From Pseudooceanicola marinus (GTDB lineage: Bacteria; Pseudomonadota; Alphaproteobacteria; Rhodobacterales; Rhodobacteraceae), in contig NZ_JAIVMC010000003.1 of assembly GCF_020177265.1 (NCBI RefSeq), positions 310,001-374,000 on the forward strand: a DNA stretch of 64,000 bases, written 5' to 3'. Below are positions 8,518 through 18,343 of this stretch, piece after piece (position 1 is the first letter of the stretch; each line of letters begins with the position of its first letter). The translations under genes and the position numbers were made by a program. A model generated the notes under the pieces. That model ran no database searches and was not told the origin of the DNA. It saw only the letters and a list, made by a program, of their open reading frames with translations.

Positions 8518-10092
8518 GTGAAGATCGGAACGCCAAAGGAAGTGTTCGAGGGAGAGGCACGTGTCGCGATGACACCGGACTCGGCGCTGCAACTGCAGAA
8601 GCTGGGCCACGAGTGCCTGATCGAAAGCGGAGCCGGCACCCGAGCCGGCTTCCTGGATGCCGCCTATGAAGAGGCCGGGGTGACCGTCGTCGACGATGCC
8701 GGTGCGCTCTACGCCCAGGCGGATGTGGTGGCCAAGGTGCGCCAGCCCTCCGAGGAAGAGGTGAAGCTGCTGCGGGAAGGTCAGACCCTGATCTCCTTCC
8801 TGAACCCGGGCGGCAACGCCGAGCTGCTGGAAGACATCAAGGCGCAGGGCACCACGGCCATCGCCATGGAAATGGTGCCGCGCATCTCGCGCGCCCAGAA
8901 GATGGACGCGCTGTCGTCCATGGCCAACATCGCGGGCTACCGCGCCGTGATCGAGGCGGGCAACAACTTCGGCCGCTTCTTCACCGGCCAGATCACCGCG
9001 GCGGGCAAGGTGCCCCCGGCGAAGGTGCTGGTCATCGGTGCAGGCGTGGCGGGTCTTGCCGCCATCGGCACCTCGACCTCGCTGGGCGCCATCACCTATG
9101 CCTTCGACGTGCGCCCCGAAGTGGCCGAACAGGTTGAAAGCATGGGCGCCGAATTCGTCTACCTGGACTTCGAGGAAGAACAGCAGGATGGCGCCGCCAC
9201 CGGCGGCTATGCCTCCGTCTCCAGCCCCGAGTTCCGCGAGGCGCAACTGGCCAAGTTCCGCGAGATCGCGCCGGACATCGACATCGTCATCACCACGGCG
9301 CTGATCCCCAACCGCGAGGCGCCAAAGCTGTGGCTTGAGGACATGATCAAGTCGATGAAGCCGGGATCGGTCATCGTCGACCTGGCCGCCGAGAAGGGCG
9401 GTAACGCCGAGGGCACCGTGGCCGACGAGAAGGTCGTGACCGACAACGGAGTCACGATCGTCGGCTACACCGACTTCCCCTCGCGCATGGCAACGCAGAG
9501 CTCCTCGCTCTACGCCACCAACATCCGTCACCTGATGACGGACCTGACGCCCGAGAAGGACGGCGTGATCAACCACGACATGGAAGATGACGTGATCCGC
9601 TCGGCCACCGTCACCCATGATCACGAGATCACCTTCCCGCCGCCGCCGCTGAAGGTGCAGGCCATCGCCGCGCAGAAGCCGAAGCCCAAGGCGCCTGAAC
9701 TGACCCCGGAAGAGAAGCGCGCGCAGGAAGTGGCCGCCTTCAAGAAGCAGACCAAGACCCAGGTAACCCTGCTGGCCGTCATGGCCGTGCTGATCCTCGG
9801 CGTCGGCCTGATCGCCCCGTCCAGCTTCATGCAGCACTTCATCGTCTTCGTGCTGTCGGTCTTCGTCGGCTTCCAGGTGATCTGGGGCGTCGCGCATTCG
9901 CTGCACACGCCGCTGATGGCCGTGACCAACGCCATCTCCTCGATCATCATCCTGGGCGCGCTGATGCAGATCGGCTCCGGCTCCTGGTTGGTGATCCTGC
10001 TGGCCGCGCTGTCGGTCTTCATGGCCGGGATCAACATCTTCGGCGGTTTCCTCGTGACGCGGCGCATGCTCGCCATGTTCCAGAAATCCTAA
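8518..10092 (+). CDS. pntA: NAD(P) transhydrogenase subunit alpha
   Basis: This 524-residue subunit of proton-translocating transhydrogenase transfers hydride between NADH and NADP at the cost of the proton gradient, supplying NADPH. The N-terminal three quarters is the soluble NAD(H)-binding domain I, with the nucleotide fold [10 protein letters not shown] near residues 173-182. The last ~110 residues hold several membrane helices ([15 protein letters not shown] onward), so domains I and IIa are in one chain as in E. coli, unlike the split PntAA/PntAB of Rhodospirillum. The start is GTG at 8518, giving [13 protein letters not shown], the conserved family N-terminus, behind GAAGGGGGAC. The frame remains open 46 codons further upstream without similarity. 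Confidence 0.97.
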   Translation: MKIGTPKEVFEGEARVAMTPDSALQLQKLGHECLIESGAGTRAGFLDAAYEEAGVTVVDDAGALYAQADVVAKVRQPSEEEVKLLREGQTLISFLNPGGNAELLEDIKAQGTTAIAMEMVPRISRAQKMDALSSMANIAGYRAVIEAGNNFGRFFTGQITAAGKVPPAKVLVIGAGVAGLAAIGTSTSLGAITYAFDVRPEVAEQVESMGAEFVYLDFEEEQQDGAATGGYASVSSPEFREAQLAKFREIAPDIDIVITTALIPNREAPKLWLEDMIKSMKPGSVIVDLAAEKGGNAEGTVADEKVVTDNGVTIVGYTDFPSRMATQSSSLYATNIRHLMTDLTPEKDGVINHDMEDDVIRSATVTHDHEITFPPPPLKVQAIAAQKPKPKAPELTPEEKRAQEVAAFKKQTKTQVTLLAVMAVLILGVGLIAPSSFMQHFIVFVLSVFVGFQVIWGVAHSLHTPLMAVTNAISSIIILGALMQIGSGSWLVILLAALSVFMAGINIFGGFLVTRRMLAMFQKS

Positions 10093-10105
10093 GGAGAACA
10101 GAAAC

Positions 10106-11527
10106 ATGGACTTCGGATTTACGACGGCGGCCTATGTGGTCGCGGCTGTTCTCTTCATCCTGTCGCTGGGCGGCCTCTCGGGGCAGGAAAGCGCGAAACG
10201 CGCCGTTTGGTATGGCATCGCCGGCATGGCGCTGGCGGTTGTCGCCACGCTGATCGGCCCGGGTTCCGGCCTGTGGCTGCTCTCGGCGATCCTGATCGCC
10301 GGCGGCGGCATCATCGGCTGGTACGTGGCCAAGAAGGTCGAGATGACCGAAATGCCGCAGCTGGTGGCGGCGATGCATTCGCTCGTCGGCCTGGCGGCGG
10401 TCTTCGTGGGTTACAACGCCCATATCACCATGGCGCGGATCGCCGGCGGTGCGGAGCCTTCGGGCGTCTTCGGTGACCTGGTGGCGCACAAGTCCCCGGT
10501 CGAACTGGGCATCCTGTCGGTCGAGCTGTTCCTGGGCGTCTTCATCGGTGCCGTGACCTTCACCGGCTCGGTCATCGCCTACGGCAAGCTGGCTGGGAAG
10601 GTGTCGTCGAAGGCAGAGAAACTGCCCGGCGGCCACGCCCTGAACATCGCGGCTGCGGTGATCTCGGTGCTTTGCCTGGTGTGGTACATGTCGACCGGCG
10701 GGACCTTCCCGCTGATCCTGATGACCATCGCCGCGCTCTTCATCGGCTATCACCTGATCATGGGCATCGGCGGCGCCGACATGCCCGTGGTCGTCTCGAT
10801 GCTCAACAGCTACTCGGGCTGGGCGGCGGCGGCCATCGGCTTCTCGCTGTCGAACGACCTGCTGATCGTGGTGGGCGCGCTCGTCGGCTCCTCCGGTGCG
10901 ATCCTCAGCTACATCATGTGCAAGGCGATGAACCGTTCGTTCATCTCGGTGATTCTGGGCGGCTTCGGCGGCACCGCGGGCCCGGCGATGGAGGTCGAGG
11001 GCGAACAGAAGCCCATCGACGTGGACGGCGTGGCCCAGGCCCTGGACGAGGCCGACAGCATCATCATCGTGCCGGGCTACGGCATGGCGGTGGCGCAGGC
11101 ACAGCAGAACGTGGCCGAATTGACCCGCAAGCTGCGCGCCAAGGGCAAGGAGGTGCGTTTCGCCATCCACCCCGTGGCGGGCCGTCTGCCGGGGCACATG
11201 AACGTGCTGCTGGCCGAGGCCAAGGTGCCCTACGACATCGTGCTGGAGATGGACGAGATCAATGACGACTTCCCCGACACGGATGTGGTCATCGTCATCG
11301 GCTCGAACGACATCGTGAACCCGGCCGCGCAGGAAGATCCCAACAGCCCGATCGCCGGCATGCCGGTGCTGGAAGTGTGGAAGGCGAAGCAGGTCTTCGT
11401 ATCGAAACGTGGCCAGGGCACGGGCTACTCGGGGATCGAGAACCCGCTGTTCTACAAGGACAACACCCGCATGTACTACGGTGATGCGAAGTCCTCGATC
11501 GGGGATCTTCTGGCGAAGATCGACTGA
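10106..11527 (+). CDS. pntB: NAD(P) transhydrogenase subunit beta
   Basis: The 473-residue partner of PntA carries the remaining membrane helices (residues 1 to about 270) and the C-terminal NADP(H)-binding domain III. Domain III shows [12 protein letters not shown] near 327-338 and the [17 protein letters not shown] closing segment. It lies 13 bases after pntA with an AAGGAGAA ribosome site, so the two are one operon, ended by a terminator just downstream. The length is normal for the family. Confidence 0.98.
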   Translation: MDFGFTTAAYVVAAVLFILSLGGLSGQESAKRAVWYGIAGMALAVVATLIGPGSGLWLLSAILIAGGGIIGWYVAKKVEMTEMPQLVAAMHSLVGLAAVFVGYNAHITMARIAGGAEPSGVFGDLVAHKSPVELGILSVELFLGVFIGAVTFTGSVIAYGKLAGKVSSKAEKLPGGHALNIAAAVISVLCLVWYMSTGGTFPLILMTIAALFIGYHLIMGIGGADMPVVVSMLNSYSGWAAAAIGFSLSNDLLIVVGALVGSSGAILSYIMCKAMNRSFISVILGGFGGTAGPAMEVEGEQKPIDVDGVAQALDEADSIIIVPGYGMAVAQAQQNVAELTRKLRAKGKEVRFAIHPVAGRLPGHMNVLLAEAKVPYDIVLEMDEINDDFPDTDVVIVIGSNDIVNPAAQEDPNSPIAGMPVLEVWKAKQVFVSKRGQGTGYSGIENPLFYKDNTRMYYGDAKSSIGDLLAKID

Positions 11528-11551
11528 TCTGCCGGACACAGGCAAAGGGAA

Positions 11552-11579
11552 GGGGCGGCGCGCTGGCGTCGCCCTTTTT
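11552..11579 (+). terminator. Terminator of pntAB
   Basis: GGGCGGCG (11553-11560) pairs with CGTCGCCC (11567-11574), including one G-T pair, and is followed by TTTTT (11575-11579). It lies 25 bases after the pntB stop. Confidence 0.85.
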
Positions 11580-11590
11580 CGTTCGGGCAA

Positions 11591-11724
11591 GGGGGGAGGG
11601 GGCTCTGCCCCTCTTGAGCCTGCGGCTCTTCCGGGGCTCCGCCCCCTCGCCGCTGAAATCGTCCACTGGACGATTTCCGGCACGCTGCTCAGCCCCCGGA
11701 GTATTTTTGACAAAGTGAAGACAT
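11591..11724. repeat. Dispersed GC-rich intergenic repeat, copy 1
   Basis: This block fills the pntB to thioesterase gap. It starts with a GGGGGCTCTGCCCC hairpin and contains a long perfect palindrome at 11655-11677 (GAAATCGTCCA, one base, then its complement). It ends in CCCCCGGAGTATTTTTGA followed by an A/G-rich GTGAAGACA. A related block sits at 37131-37197, with the same GGGGGCTCTGCCCC start and CCCCCGG-rTATTT...GAAGACA end but lacking the palindrome. Blocks of this kind are common between genes in Rhodobacterales. It is non-coding. Confidence 0.7.
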
Positions 11725-11867
11725 GGGCGAGGGACCCGGTTCCCGATCTGCCCCGGGGGGTATGTAGCGGCGCGTGCTATCAGGCAGGCGCTACGACGCA
11801 GCGTCGGGCTGGACCGGAGGCGCGCGGCGGGCAGACTGGGCGCGAGGAGAGATCGGGAGGACAGAAG

Positions 11868-12287
11868 ATGGATCTGATACCCTTTGGCCAGGCGATCCTG
11901 GACGCGCAGCCCTTTTCGAAGGAGGTCGGCGTCGAGATCGCGCGGTTCGAGATGGGCTTTTGTGAGCTGACCCTGGAGATCGAGGAGCGCCACAAGCAGC
12001 ACAACGGTTTCGTCCATGGGGGCGTGACCTCGACCCTGGCGGACATGGCGCTGACCTTCGCGGGCGGCTCGGTCCTGCAGGACGTGCTGACGCTGGAATG
12101 GAAGATCAACTTCCTGCGTCCGGGCGTGGGCGAGCGGCTGGTGGCGCGGGGGCAGGTGATGTCCCACGGGGCGACGCAGGCCGTGTGCCGCTGTGACATC
12201 TTCGCGGTGACCGATGGCGAGGAGAAGATCGTGGCGGCGGCCCAGGGCACGATCGCCAAGCGGCCAACGAAGATGAAGGGCAGCTAG
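11868..12287 (+). CDS. PaaI-family thioesterase
   Basis: A 139-residue hot-dog fold protein with the PaaI-type active-site segment HNGFVHGGVTSTLADMA (residues 45-61). The HGG and downstream Asp/Thr correspond to the catalytic region, and LEWKINFLRPG follows. Such enzymes clear acyl- or aryl-CoA thioesters, often phenylacetyl-CoA intermediates, but no paa genes are nearby. The start is the ATG at 11868 behind CGGGAGGA; the frame is open far upstream through the repeat but has no similarity there. It forms its own unit with a terminator at 12314-12343. Confidence 0.87.
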   Translation: MDLIPFGQAILDAQPFSKEVGVEIARFEMGFCELTLEIEERHKQHNGFVHGGVTSTLADMALTFAGGSVLQDVLTLEWKINFLRPGVGERLVARGQVMSHGATQAVCRCDIFAVTDGEEKIVAAAQGTIAKRPTKMKGS

Positions 12288-12313
12288 GCGCGTCATCGCC
12301 CTGCCGGAACGAG

Positions 12314-12343
12314 AAACGCCCGGACCTTGCGGTCCGGGCGTTT
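12314..12343. terminator. Bidirectional terminator between thioesterase and permease genes
   Basis: AAACGCCCGGACC (12314-12326) pairs perfectly with GGTCCGGGCGTTT (12331-12343) across a TTGC loop. It is placed between two convergent stop codons (12287 plus, 12366 minus). Confidence 0.9.
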
Positions 12344-12365
12344 GCTCTTGCCGACAGCGGAGGCC

Positions 12366-13331
12366 TCAGCGGCCGCGGATGCGGGGGTCCAGCGCGTCGC
12401 GCAGGCCGTCCCCCAGGTAGTTCACCGACAGCACCGTCAGCGAGATCGCGATACCTGGCATGACCACACGTTCCGGGTTCTGCTGCATGTAGTCCACCGC
12501 GTCGAACAGCAGCCGGCCCCAGGTGGGGAAGTCTGGCGGGAAGCCCAGGCCGAGGAAGGACAGCGCCGACTCGGTGATGATCGCGTTGGCGATCCCCAGG
12601 GTGGCCGAGACGACGATGGGCGAGATCACGTTGGGCAGGATGTGCCGCATGATCATCATCGCGTTGGTGGTGCCGATGGATTGGGCGGCCAGTACGAATT
12701 CCCGTTCCTTCAGGGCCAGTACATCGCCGCGCACGATCCGCGCCGTGGGCATCCAGGAGGTCACGCCGATGGCCGAGACCATCAGGATGAAGATCCCCGT
12801 CTCGATGCCGAAGGCGGCGGCCAGCGGTTCGCGGAACAGCAGCACCATGACCAGCAGCAGCGGCAGCAGGGGCAGGGCCAGGAAGAGGTCCGTCAGCCGC
12901 ATCAGGATGTTGTCCAGCCGGCGGAAATAGCCCGCCAGAACGCCGATCAGCGTGCCCAGCACCAGCGCCAGCAGCATCGCGGTGATGCCCACCGACAGCG
13001 ACACGCGCCCGCCCTCGATCATCCGGGCCAGCATGTCGCGGCCCAGCTGGTCGGTGCCGAAGGGATGCGCCCAGGTGGGCCCGACGTTGCGGGCGCGGAA
13101 GTCGATGGCGGCGGGGTCCAGCGGCCAGAGCCAGGGGCCGAAGACCACGCCCAGCAGGATCACCAGGAAGACGATGCCACCGGCCATGGCGCCCTTGTGG
13201 TGCCGGAACTGGGTCCAGACCTCGTACCACTGGCTGCGCGGCGGGGTGGTGGGCATCGGCCCGGCAAGGACGCCGCCGGCTTCGGTGGCGCCTCCGGTTG
13301 CGGGGACGGTTTCGTCGATGGGGTCAGTCAT
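12366..13331 (-). CDS. Peptide ABC transporter permease (DppC/OppC type)
   Basis: A 321-residue inner-membrane permease. A Pro/Thr-rich N-terminus of about 35 residues precedes the first helix (GIVFLVILLGVVFG), then the OppC-type HPFGTDQLGRDMLARMIEGGR segment and five further helices. The ATPase-contacting EAA loop is FVLAAQSIGTTNAMMIMRHI. The C-terminus is GDGLRDALDPRIRGR. The start at 13331 overlaps the upstream permease gene by 8 bases. An ATG at 13367 would extend into that gene with sequence encoding no conserved residues. It works with the second permease, the binding protein and the divergent double ATPase. Confidence 0.93.
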   Translation of the reverse strand: MTDPIDETVPATGGATEAGGVLAGPMPTTPPRSQWYEVWTQFRHHKGAMAGGIVFLVILLGVVFGPWLWPLDPAAIDFRARNVGPTWAHPFGTDQLGRDMLARMIEGGRVSLSVGITAMLLALVLGTLIGVLAGYFRRLDNILMRLTDLFLALPLLPLLLVMVLLFREPLAAAFGIETGIFILMVSAIGVTSWMPTARIVRGDVLALKEREFVLAAQSIGTTNAMMIMRHILPNVISPIVVSATLGIANAIITESALSFLGLGFPPDFPTWGRLLFDAVDYMQQNPERVVMPGIAISLTVLSVNYLGDGLRDALDPRIRGR

Positions 13332-14346
13332 AGCGGATCCGCGGGTCGAGGATGCCGTAAAGGACATCGGCGATGAGATTGAAGAGCACGATCAGGACGG
13401 CGAAGATGAATGTCAGCGTCTGCACCATGGGCAGGTCGTTGGCCTCGATCGCGCCGATCAGCAGATGGCCCAGACCGTTCACCTTGAACACCTGCTCGGT
13501 GATGATGGCGCCGCCGAAGACCTGCGGCACGCCGAGCGCGATGACTGTCACTACGGGGATCAGCGAGTTGCGCAACACGTGCACCAAGACCACGACCCGT
13601 TCGCCGGCGCCCTTGGCCCGGGCGGTGCGAACGTAGTCCTGGTTCAGGTTGTCCAGCATCGAGGCCCGCATGAAGCGCGAGATCTGTGCCGCGTTATACA
13701 GCGCCAGCACCATCACCGGCAGGAACATCTGCCGCACCTGGAAGCCGAAGGCGGACCAGCTGTCGACCACATGGGTCGTGTCGTAGATCGAGGGGAACCA
13801 GAAGAAGCTCTCCCGTGGCATGTTGACCGAGAAGATCACGATCAGCAGCACCCCGGTGAAGAAGGTGGGCACGGAATAGCCCACCATCGAGATGAACGTC
13901 CCGGCCTGGTCGAAGACCGAGTACTGGCGATAGGCCGAGTAGATCCCGATTGGCAGGGCGATCAGGATGCCGACGGCGTAGGAGGTGCCCACGACCCAGA
14001 GCGTCTGCGGAAGGCGCTGCACCACGATGTCCATCACCGGCGAGCGGGTCTGCCAGGAGATGACGCGCAGCTTGCCCTCGGACAGGGAGGTGCCGAAGAT
14101 ATGGTCGATCAGCACCTGGGGTTCGATCCAGAAGAACTGGACCAGCCATTTCCAGAACTGGATGTGGATCGGCTCGCCAAGGCCCAGGGCCTCGCGCATG
14201 CGCTGCTTGACCTCCGGCGGGACCGTCAACGGCACGTTTGCCATCGGGTCGCCCGGGGCGAGTTGCAGCAGGCCGAAGATGACCACGGCACTGGCCAGCA
14301 GGGTCGGCACGGCGATCAGGAGCCGCCTTAGAGTGAAATTCAGCAT
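13324..14346 (-). CDS. Peptide ABC transporter permease (DppB/OppB type)
   Basis: A 340-residue permease with the classic OppB N-terminus (FTLRRLLIAVPTLLASAVVIF followed by LAPGDP). A periplasmic loop comes next, then helices from about residue 118. The EAA-type loop is DYVRTARAKGAGERVVVLVHVLRN, and the end is LYGILDPRIRYD. The gene overlaps the DppC-type gene by 8 bases and follows the binding-protein gene after a 161-base gap that contains a strong hairpin. This is the usual order binding protein, B, C. Confidence 0.94.
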   Translation of the reverse strand: MLNFTLRRLLIAVPTLLASAVVIFGLLQLAPGDPMANVPLTVPPEVKQRMREALGLGEPIHIQFWKWLVQFFWIEPQVLIDHIFGTSLSEGKLRVISWQTRSPVMDIVVQRLPQTLWVVGTSYAVGILIALPIGIYSAYRQYSVFDQAGTFISMVGYSVPTFFTGVLLIVIFSVNMPRESFFWFPSIYDTTHVVDSWSAFGFQVRQMFLPVMVLALYNAAQISRFMRASMLDNLNQDYVRTARAKGAGERVVVLVHVLRNSLIPVVTVIALGVPQVFGGAIITEQVFKVNGLGHLLIGAIEANDLPMVQTLTFIFAVLIVLFNLIADVLYGILDPRIRYD

Positions 14347-14473
14347 GAAGGGTCCCGGCGTCTGTGGCGCTGATCCGGTCCGTGTCCCGGCCCTGGCCCC
14401 GCAATCGGGCTCTCCCGGCCCGGGGGTCCTTGGCTGGCGCTGTCAGACGAGATCAGGCGGGAGGGTCGGAGAC

Positions 14474-14491
14474 CCGGGCCTGCAGGCCCGG
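14474..14491 (-). other. Intercistronic hairpin between binding-protein and permease genes
   Basis: CCGGGCC (14474-14480), TGCA loop, GGCCCGG (14485-14491): an 18-base perfect palindrome 16 bases after the binding-protein stop and without a T-run. Hairpins at this place are known in other ABC operons to protect the upstream mRNA and raise binding-protein levels over the permeases. That role here is inference. Confidence 0.55.
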
Positions 14492-14507
14492 ATCCCCGGG
14501 GAAGGAT

Positions 14508-16214
14508 TTATTCCTCGATGCGGTACCAGTCGGCCACGTTCCACAGCTCGGAGTCCCAAGTGTTCAGGACCACGCCACCGAGCGTGTTGGAATGGGCGGA
14601 GACACGGCCACGGTCGACGAGCGGAACGATGGTGTAGCTTTCCTTGGTCAGCATCTCGTTCAGCTTGATCGCGATCTCGCCGCGCTTCTCCAGCTCGCCG
14701 GTCTGCGCCAGCTCGTCGAGCAGGGCATCGTATTCCGGGTCGCAGTAGCGGTTGATGTTCTCACCCTGCCACTGGTTGTCGGGCTGGGGTTCGTTGTCGC
14801 AACGGTACTGGGCCAGGTAGGCCTGCGGATCGGTGCCGTCGAAGTTGTTGGCGTACATCTCGGTGTCCGCATAGAACTTCTGGAAGGTGTCGGGCGAACC
14901 CGCGTCACCGCCGAAGAAGACCGAACCCGAGACGTTGCGCAGCTCGACGGAGGCGCCGATCATTTCCCACCAGGCCTTGATGGCGTCCTGGAAGTTCTGG
15001 CGCACGGCGTTGGTCGAGGTCTGGAAGAGGATCTCCATCTCGACGCCATCCTTGTCGCGGATGCCGTTGCCGTTGGTGTCGACCCAGCCGGCTTCGTCCA
15101 GCAGCGCCTTGGCGCCTTCCAGGTCCTGCGTCATGCAGTCGGTGTTGGGCGAGGCGTAAAGCTCGGGCGCGGGGACCAGGTTACAGGTCGGACGGCCGGC
15201 TTCGCCGTAGCCGATTTCCACCAGGATCTCGCGGTCGATGGCCATCGACAGCGCCTTGCGCACGCGCACGTCGCTGAGGAAGGGATGCGGGGCCTCACGG
15301 GTGGCGCGCACGTCGGCCGGCAGGTCGGAGGAGGGATCGGTGAGGTTCATCTCGATCCGTTCCACCAGGGTGCCGAAGCCCACGACGGTCTTGCCCTGGC
15401 CGCCTTTTTCCATTTCCGCGATGACCTCGGGGGCCAGCTGCAGGTTCCAGGCATAGTCGAATTCGCCGGTTTCCAGCACGGCACGGCCGGCGGAGGCCGC
15501 GTCGCCGCCGCCCTTGAAGGTCACGGTGGCAAAGGCGGGCTTGTTCGGGTCACGATAGTTCGGGTTGGCCGACATCGAGATCACGTCGTTCGGCTTGAAC
15601 TCGTCCACCACGAAGGGGCCGGTGCCGATCGGGTTGAAGTTGGCCTCGGTGCAGGTCGATGCCGCATCGCCCAGACAGTCCTGGAACTGTGCCTTCTGCA
15701 CGATCGGGGACTGGCCGCCCATGAAGGGCAGGTAGGGGTTCGGCTGCGGGGCGGAGAAGGTGACCTTCACGGTCAGATCGTCCAGTGCCTCGACGCTGGA
15801 GACGCTGTCGAACTTGGCGCCCTGGGCACAGCCGAAGCCTTCGGCGGTGCAGTATTCATAGGTGAAGACCACGTCTTCCGACGTCATCGGCGTGCCGTCG
15901 GACCACAGCAGGCCTTCCTTCAGCTTCCAGGTGATCGTCGTCAGGTCCTCGGAGACGCCGCCGTTTTCCACGGTGGGGATCTCTTCCGCCAGGAAGGGCA
16001 CCAGGGCGCCCGTCTCGTCGAAGCGGCCCAGGGGCTCCAGGATCATCGAGGAGGATTCGATGTCCTTGGTGCCGCCCGACATATAGGGGTTCAGCACCGA
16101 GGGGGCCTGCCAGTAGATGATGTTGACGTGGCCGTCGGAGCCGCGCTCGGCGAAGGCTGCCGGGGCAACAGCGGACAGGGCCACTGCTCCGAGCAGGACA
16201 GATCTCAGACTCAT
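14508..16214 (-). CDS. Peptide ABC transporter substrate-binding protein
   Basis: A 568-residue family 5 solute-binding protein. A signal peptide of about 22 residues (MSLRSVLLGAVALSAVAPAAFA) predicts periplasmic export. The mature chain has the typical LVPFLAEEIPTVENGG, WKLKEGLLWSDGTPMTSEDV (near 90-110) and NPIGTGPFVVDEF segments. It contains an unusual number of Cys residues for the family (TAEGFGC, CLGDAASTC, TCNL, DCMTQD, RCD, YCD), which may form disulfides in the periplasm. The likely ligand is a di- or oligopeptide; this family also binds nickel, opines and glutathione, so the ligand is not certain. Confidence 0.93.
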   Translation of the reverse strand: MSLRSVLLGAVALSAVAPAAFAERGSDGHVNIIYWQAPSVLNPYMSGGTKDIESSSMILEPLGRFDETGALVPFLAEEIPTVENGGVSEDLTTITWKLKEGLLWSDGTPMTSEDVVFTYEYCTAEGFGCAQGAKFDSVSSVEALDDLTVKVTFSAPQPNPYLPFMGGQSPIVQKAQFQDCLGDAASTCTEANFNPIGTGPFVVDEFKPNDVISMSANPNYRDPNKPAFATVTFKGGGDAASAGRAVLETGEFDYAWNLQLAPEVIAEMEKGGQGKTVVGFGTLVERIEMNLTDPSSDLPADVRATREAPHPFLSDVRVRKALSMAIDREILVEIGYGEAGRPTCNLVPAPELYASPNTDCMTQDLEGAKALLDEAGWVDTNGNGIRDKDGVEMEILFQTSTNAVRQNFQDAIKAWWEMIGASVELRNVSGSVFFGGDAGSPDTFQKFYADTEMYANNFDGTDPQAYLAQYRCDNEPQPDNQWQGENINRYCDPEYDALLDELAQTGELEKRGEIAIKLNEMLTKESYTIVPLVDRGRVSAHSNTLGGVVLNTWDSELWNVADWYRIEE

Positions 16215-16331
16215 AGGTATCTCCCAGTTGAGTGCCGGGCCTCTGTGGCCCGATCGTTGACCCGGGTGATATTGAGAACGCCCGGCGCGCCTTTCGGCAG
16301 CCGGACGTCAGGTCCCACCCGTGGATACCGT

Positions 16332-16350
16332 ATCGAAAATCGGATTCGAT
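16332..16350. promoter_or_regulatory. Candidate operator in divergent transporter promoter region
   Basis: ATCGAA (16332-16337) and TTCGAT (16345-16350) form a perfect inverted repeat with a 7-base spacer. The site lies about midway between the divergent binding-protein (start 16214, minus) and ATPase (start 16482, plus) genes. It could coordinate both transcripts. No regulator gene is next to it. Confidence 0.4.
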
Positions 16351-16421
16351 CAAATTGCAACCCTTCGCAGAGCGTCATCCGGGCCGAGCGCGGGTGACCT
16401 GAGGGGAATGTACGGAGCCGT

Positions 16422-16449
16422 TTGACAATGGCGCGACCGCCTCTGTAGC
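16422..16449 (+). promoter_or_regulatory. Probable promoter of the double-ATPase gene
   Basis: A consensus -35 TTGACA (16422-16427) is followed after 16 bases by TGTAGC (16444-16449) as a weak -10. Transcription would begin about 25 bases before the ATG at 16482. Alphaproteobacterial -10 elements are often poor matches, so this is tentative. Confidence 0.4.
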
Positions 16450-16481
16450 GTTCCGGCAACTCTTTCCGAACAGGTCTCCAT

Positions 16482-18317
16482 ATGCTCGACGCTCCCGGCT
16501 CCGCCAACCCTATCGCCCGCATTGAAAACCTGCGTGTTTCCTTCGAAACCAAGGACGGCCCGGTGGTTGGCGTGAAGGACGTTTCCTTCCAGATCAACCC
16601 CGGCGAGACGGTCTGCGTCGTGGGCGAATCCGGGTCGGGGAAGTCGGTTTCCTCGCTCTCGCTGATGCGGTTGATCGAATATGGCGGCGGGACCATCGCC
16701 GGCGGGCGCCTAATTTTTGACCGGAAGGACGGAAAGGAGCTGGACCTGGCCTCGGCGGACCAGTCGTTGATGCGCACCATCCGCGGCAACGAGATCGGGA
16801 TGATCTTCCAGGAGCCGATGACGGCGCTGAACCCGGTCTTCACCGTGGGCCGCCAACTGGCCGAGGGGCTGATGCTGCACAAGGGCATGAAGAAGGGCGA
16901 GGCCATGAAGAAGGCCGTCGACCTGCTGCGCGAGGTGCGAATCCCCGAGCCCGAGCGCCGGATCAAGCAGTACCCCCACGAGCTGTCGGGCGGCATGCGT
17001 CAGCGGGTCGTCATCGCCATGGCCCTGGCCTGCGAACCGCGCCTGCTGATCGCGGACGAACCCACCACCGCGCTGGACGTGACCATCCAGGCCGAGATCC
17101 TGGCCCTGATGGACCGGCTGAAGCGTGAAACCGGCACCGCCGTCATGTTCATCACCCACGACATGGCCGTGGTGGCCCAGATGGCCGACCGCGTTGTCGT
17201 CATGTTCCGCGGCAACAAGGTGGAAGAAGGCCCGGTGGAGGAAATCTTCGCCGCGCCCAAGCATGATTACACCAAGGCTCTGCTGGCGGCCGTGCCCAAG
17301 CTGGGCGAGATGACCGGCAAGCCGCTGCCGGAGCCGATGAAGCTGTTCGGTGTCGAGGGCCAGAAGATCGAACCGATCCCCGGCAAGGATGAGGTGCTGC
17401 TGTCGGTGAAGAACCTGACCACGCGTTTCCCGGTGAAGGGCGGCGTGCTGCGCAAGACCGTGGCGAATGTGCATGCGGTCGAGGATGTCAGTTTCGACAT
17501 CAAGCGCGGCCAGACCCTCAGCCTGGTGGGCGAGTCGGGCTGCGGCAAGTCGACGACGGGCCGCTCGGTCCTGCGCCTGGTCGAGCCGCTGTCGGGGGAG
17601 ATCAACCTGGACGGCAAGGACATCATGGCGCTGAACGACCGTGACCTGCGGAAGGCGCGTCTCGACATGCAGATGATCTTCCAGGATCCCTTCGCCTCGC
17701 TAAACCCGCAGATGCAGCTGTCCGACCAGGTGGCCGAGCCGATGAAGAACTTCGGCACGCTGAAGGGCAAGGAGATGCAGGAGCGGGTCGAGATGCTGTT
17801 CGACCGGGTCGAGCTGCCGCGCAACTTCATGCGCCGCTATCCGCATGAGCTGTCGGGTGGGCAACGCCAGCGGGTCGCCATCGCGCGGGCGCTGGCGCTG
17901 AACCCCAAACTGATCGTTGCGGACGAGGCGGTCTCGGCGCTGGACGTGTCGGTTCAGGCGCAGGTGGTGAACCTGATGATGGAATTGCAGGCGGAACTTG
18001 GCCTGTCCTTCCTCTTCATCTCCCATGACATGGCCGTGGTCGAACGGGTCAGCCACCGCGTCGGCGTGATGTACCTGGGCCGCATCGTCGAGATCGGCAG
18101 CCGCCAGGCCGTCTTCGAGAACCCGCAGCACCCCTACACCAAGGCCCTGATGAAGGCCGTGCCCATTGCCGACCCGACCAGGCGCAAGTCGGAACGCGAG
18201 CTGAACTTCAAGCCGATCCCCTCGCCGATCCATGATCTGGAATATCAGGCCGAATCCTCAGTCTACGAGAAGGTGGGCGAAGACCACTTCATCCTGACCA
18301 CCGACAGCGGGTATTGA
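16482..18317 (+). CDS. Peptide ABC transporter ATP-binding protein, two fused ATPase domains
   Basis: A 611-residue protein with two complete ABC domains, as in GsiA/YejF-type ATPases. Domain 1 has Walker A GESGSGKS (48-55), signature LSGGMRQRV and Walker [13 protein letters not shown]. Domain 2 has Walker A GESGCGKS, signature LSGGQRQRV and Walker [13 protein letters not shown]. Each ends in the oligopeptide-type [12 protein letters not shown] or [12 protein letters not shown] motif, which fits the peptide/nickel family. One such chain replaces separate DppD and DppF. It is divergent from the binding-protein and permease genes, and the three M20 genes downstream on the same strand suggest imported peptides or acyl-amino acids are then hydrolysed. 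Confidence 0.96.
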   Translation: MLDAPGSANPIARIENLRVSFETKDGPVVGVKDVSFQINPGETVCVVGESGSGKSVSSLSLMRLIEYGGGTIAGGRLIFDRKDGKELDLASADQSLMRTIRGNEIGMIFQEPMTALNPVFTVGRQLAEGLMLHKGMKKGEAMKKAVDLLREVRIPEPERRIKQYPHELSGGMRQRVVIAMALACEPRLLIADEPTTALDVTIQAEILALMDRLKRETGTAVMFITHDMAVVAQMADRVVVMFRGNKVEEGPVEEIFAAPKHDYTKALLAAVPKLGEMTGKPLPEPMKLFGVEGQKIEPIPGKDEVLLSVKNLTTRFPVKGGVLRKTVANVHAVEDVSFDIKRGQTLSLVGESGCGKSTTGRSVLRLVEPLSGEINLDGKDIMALNDRDLRKARLDMQMIFQDPFASLNPQMQLSDQVAEPMKNFGTLKGKEMQERVEMLFDRVELPRNFMRRYPHELSGGQRQRVAIARALALNPKLIVADEAVSALDVSVQAQVVNLMMELQAELGLSFLFISHDMAVVERVSHRVGVMYLGRIVEIGSRQAVFENPQHPYTKALMKAVPIADPTRRKSERELNFKPIPSPIHDLEYQAESSVYEKVGEDHFILTTDSGY

Positions 18318-18343
18318 TATGGCCGCCCATCTGGTGACGATGC

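Noticed and set aside
13332..13367. Upstream start for the DppC-type permease
   Set aside because: The added 12 residues are the frame-shifted end of the DppB-type gene. The start at 13331 gives the usual short overlap.
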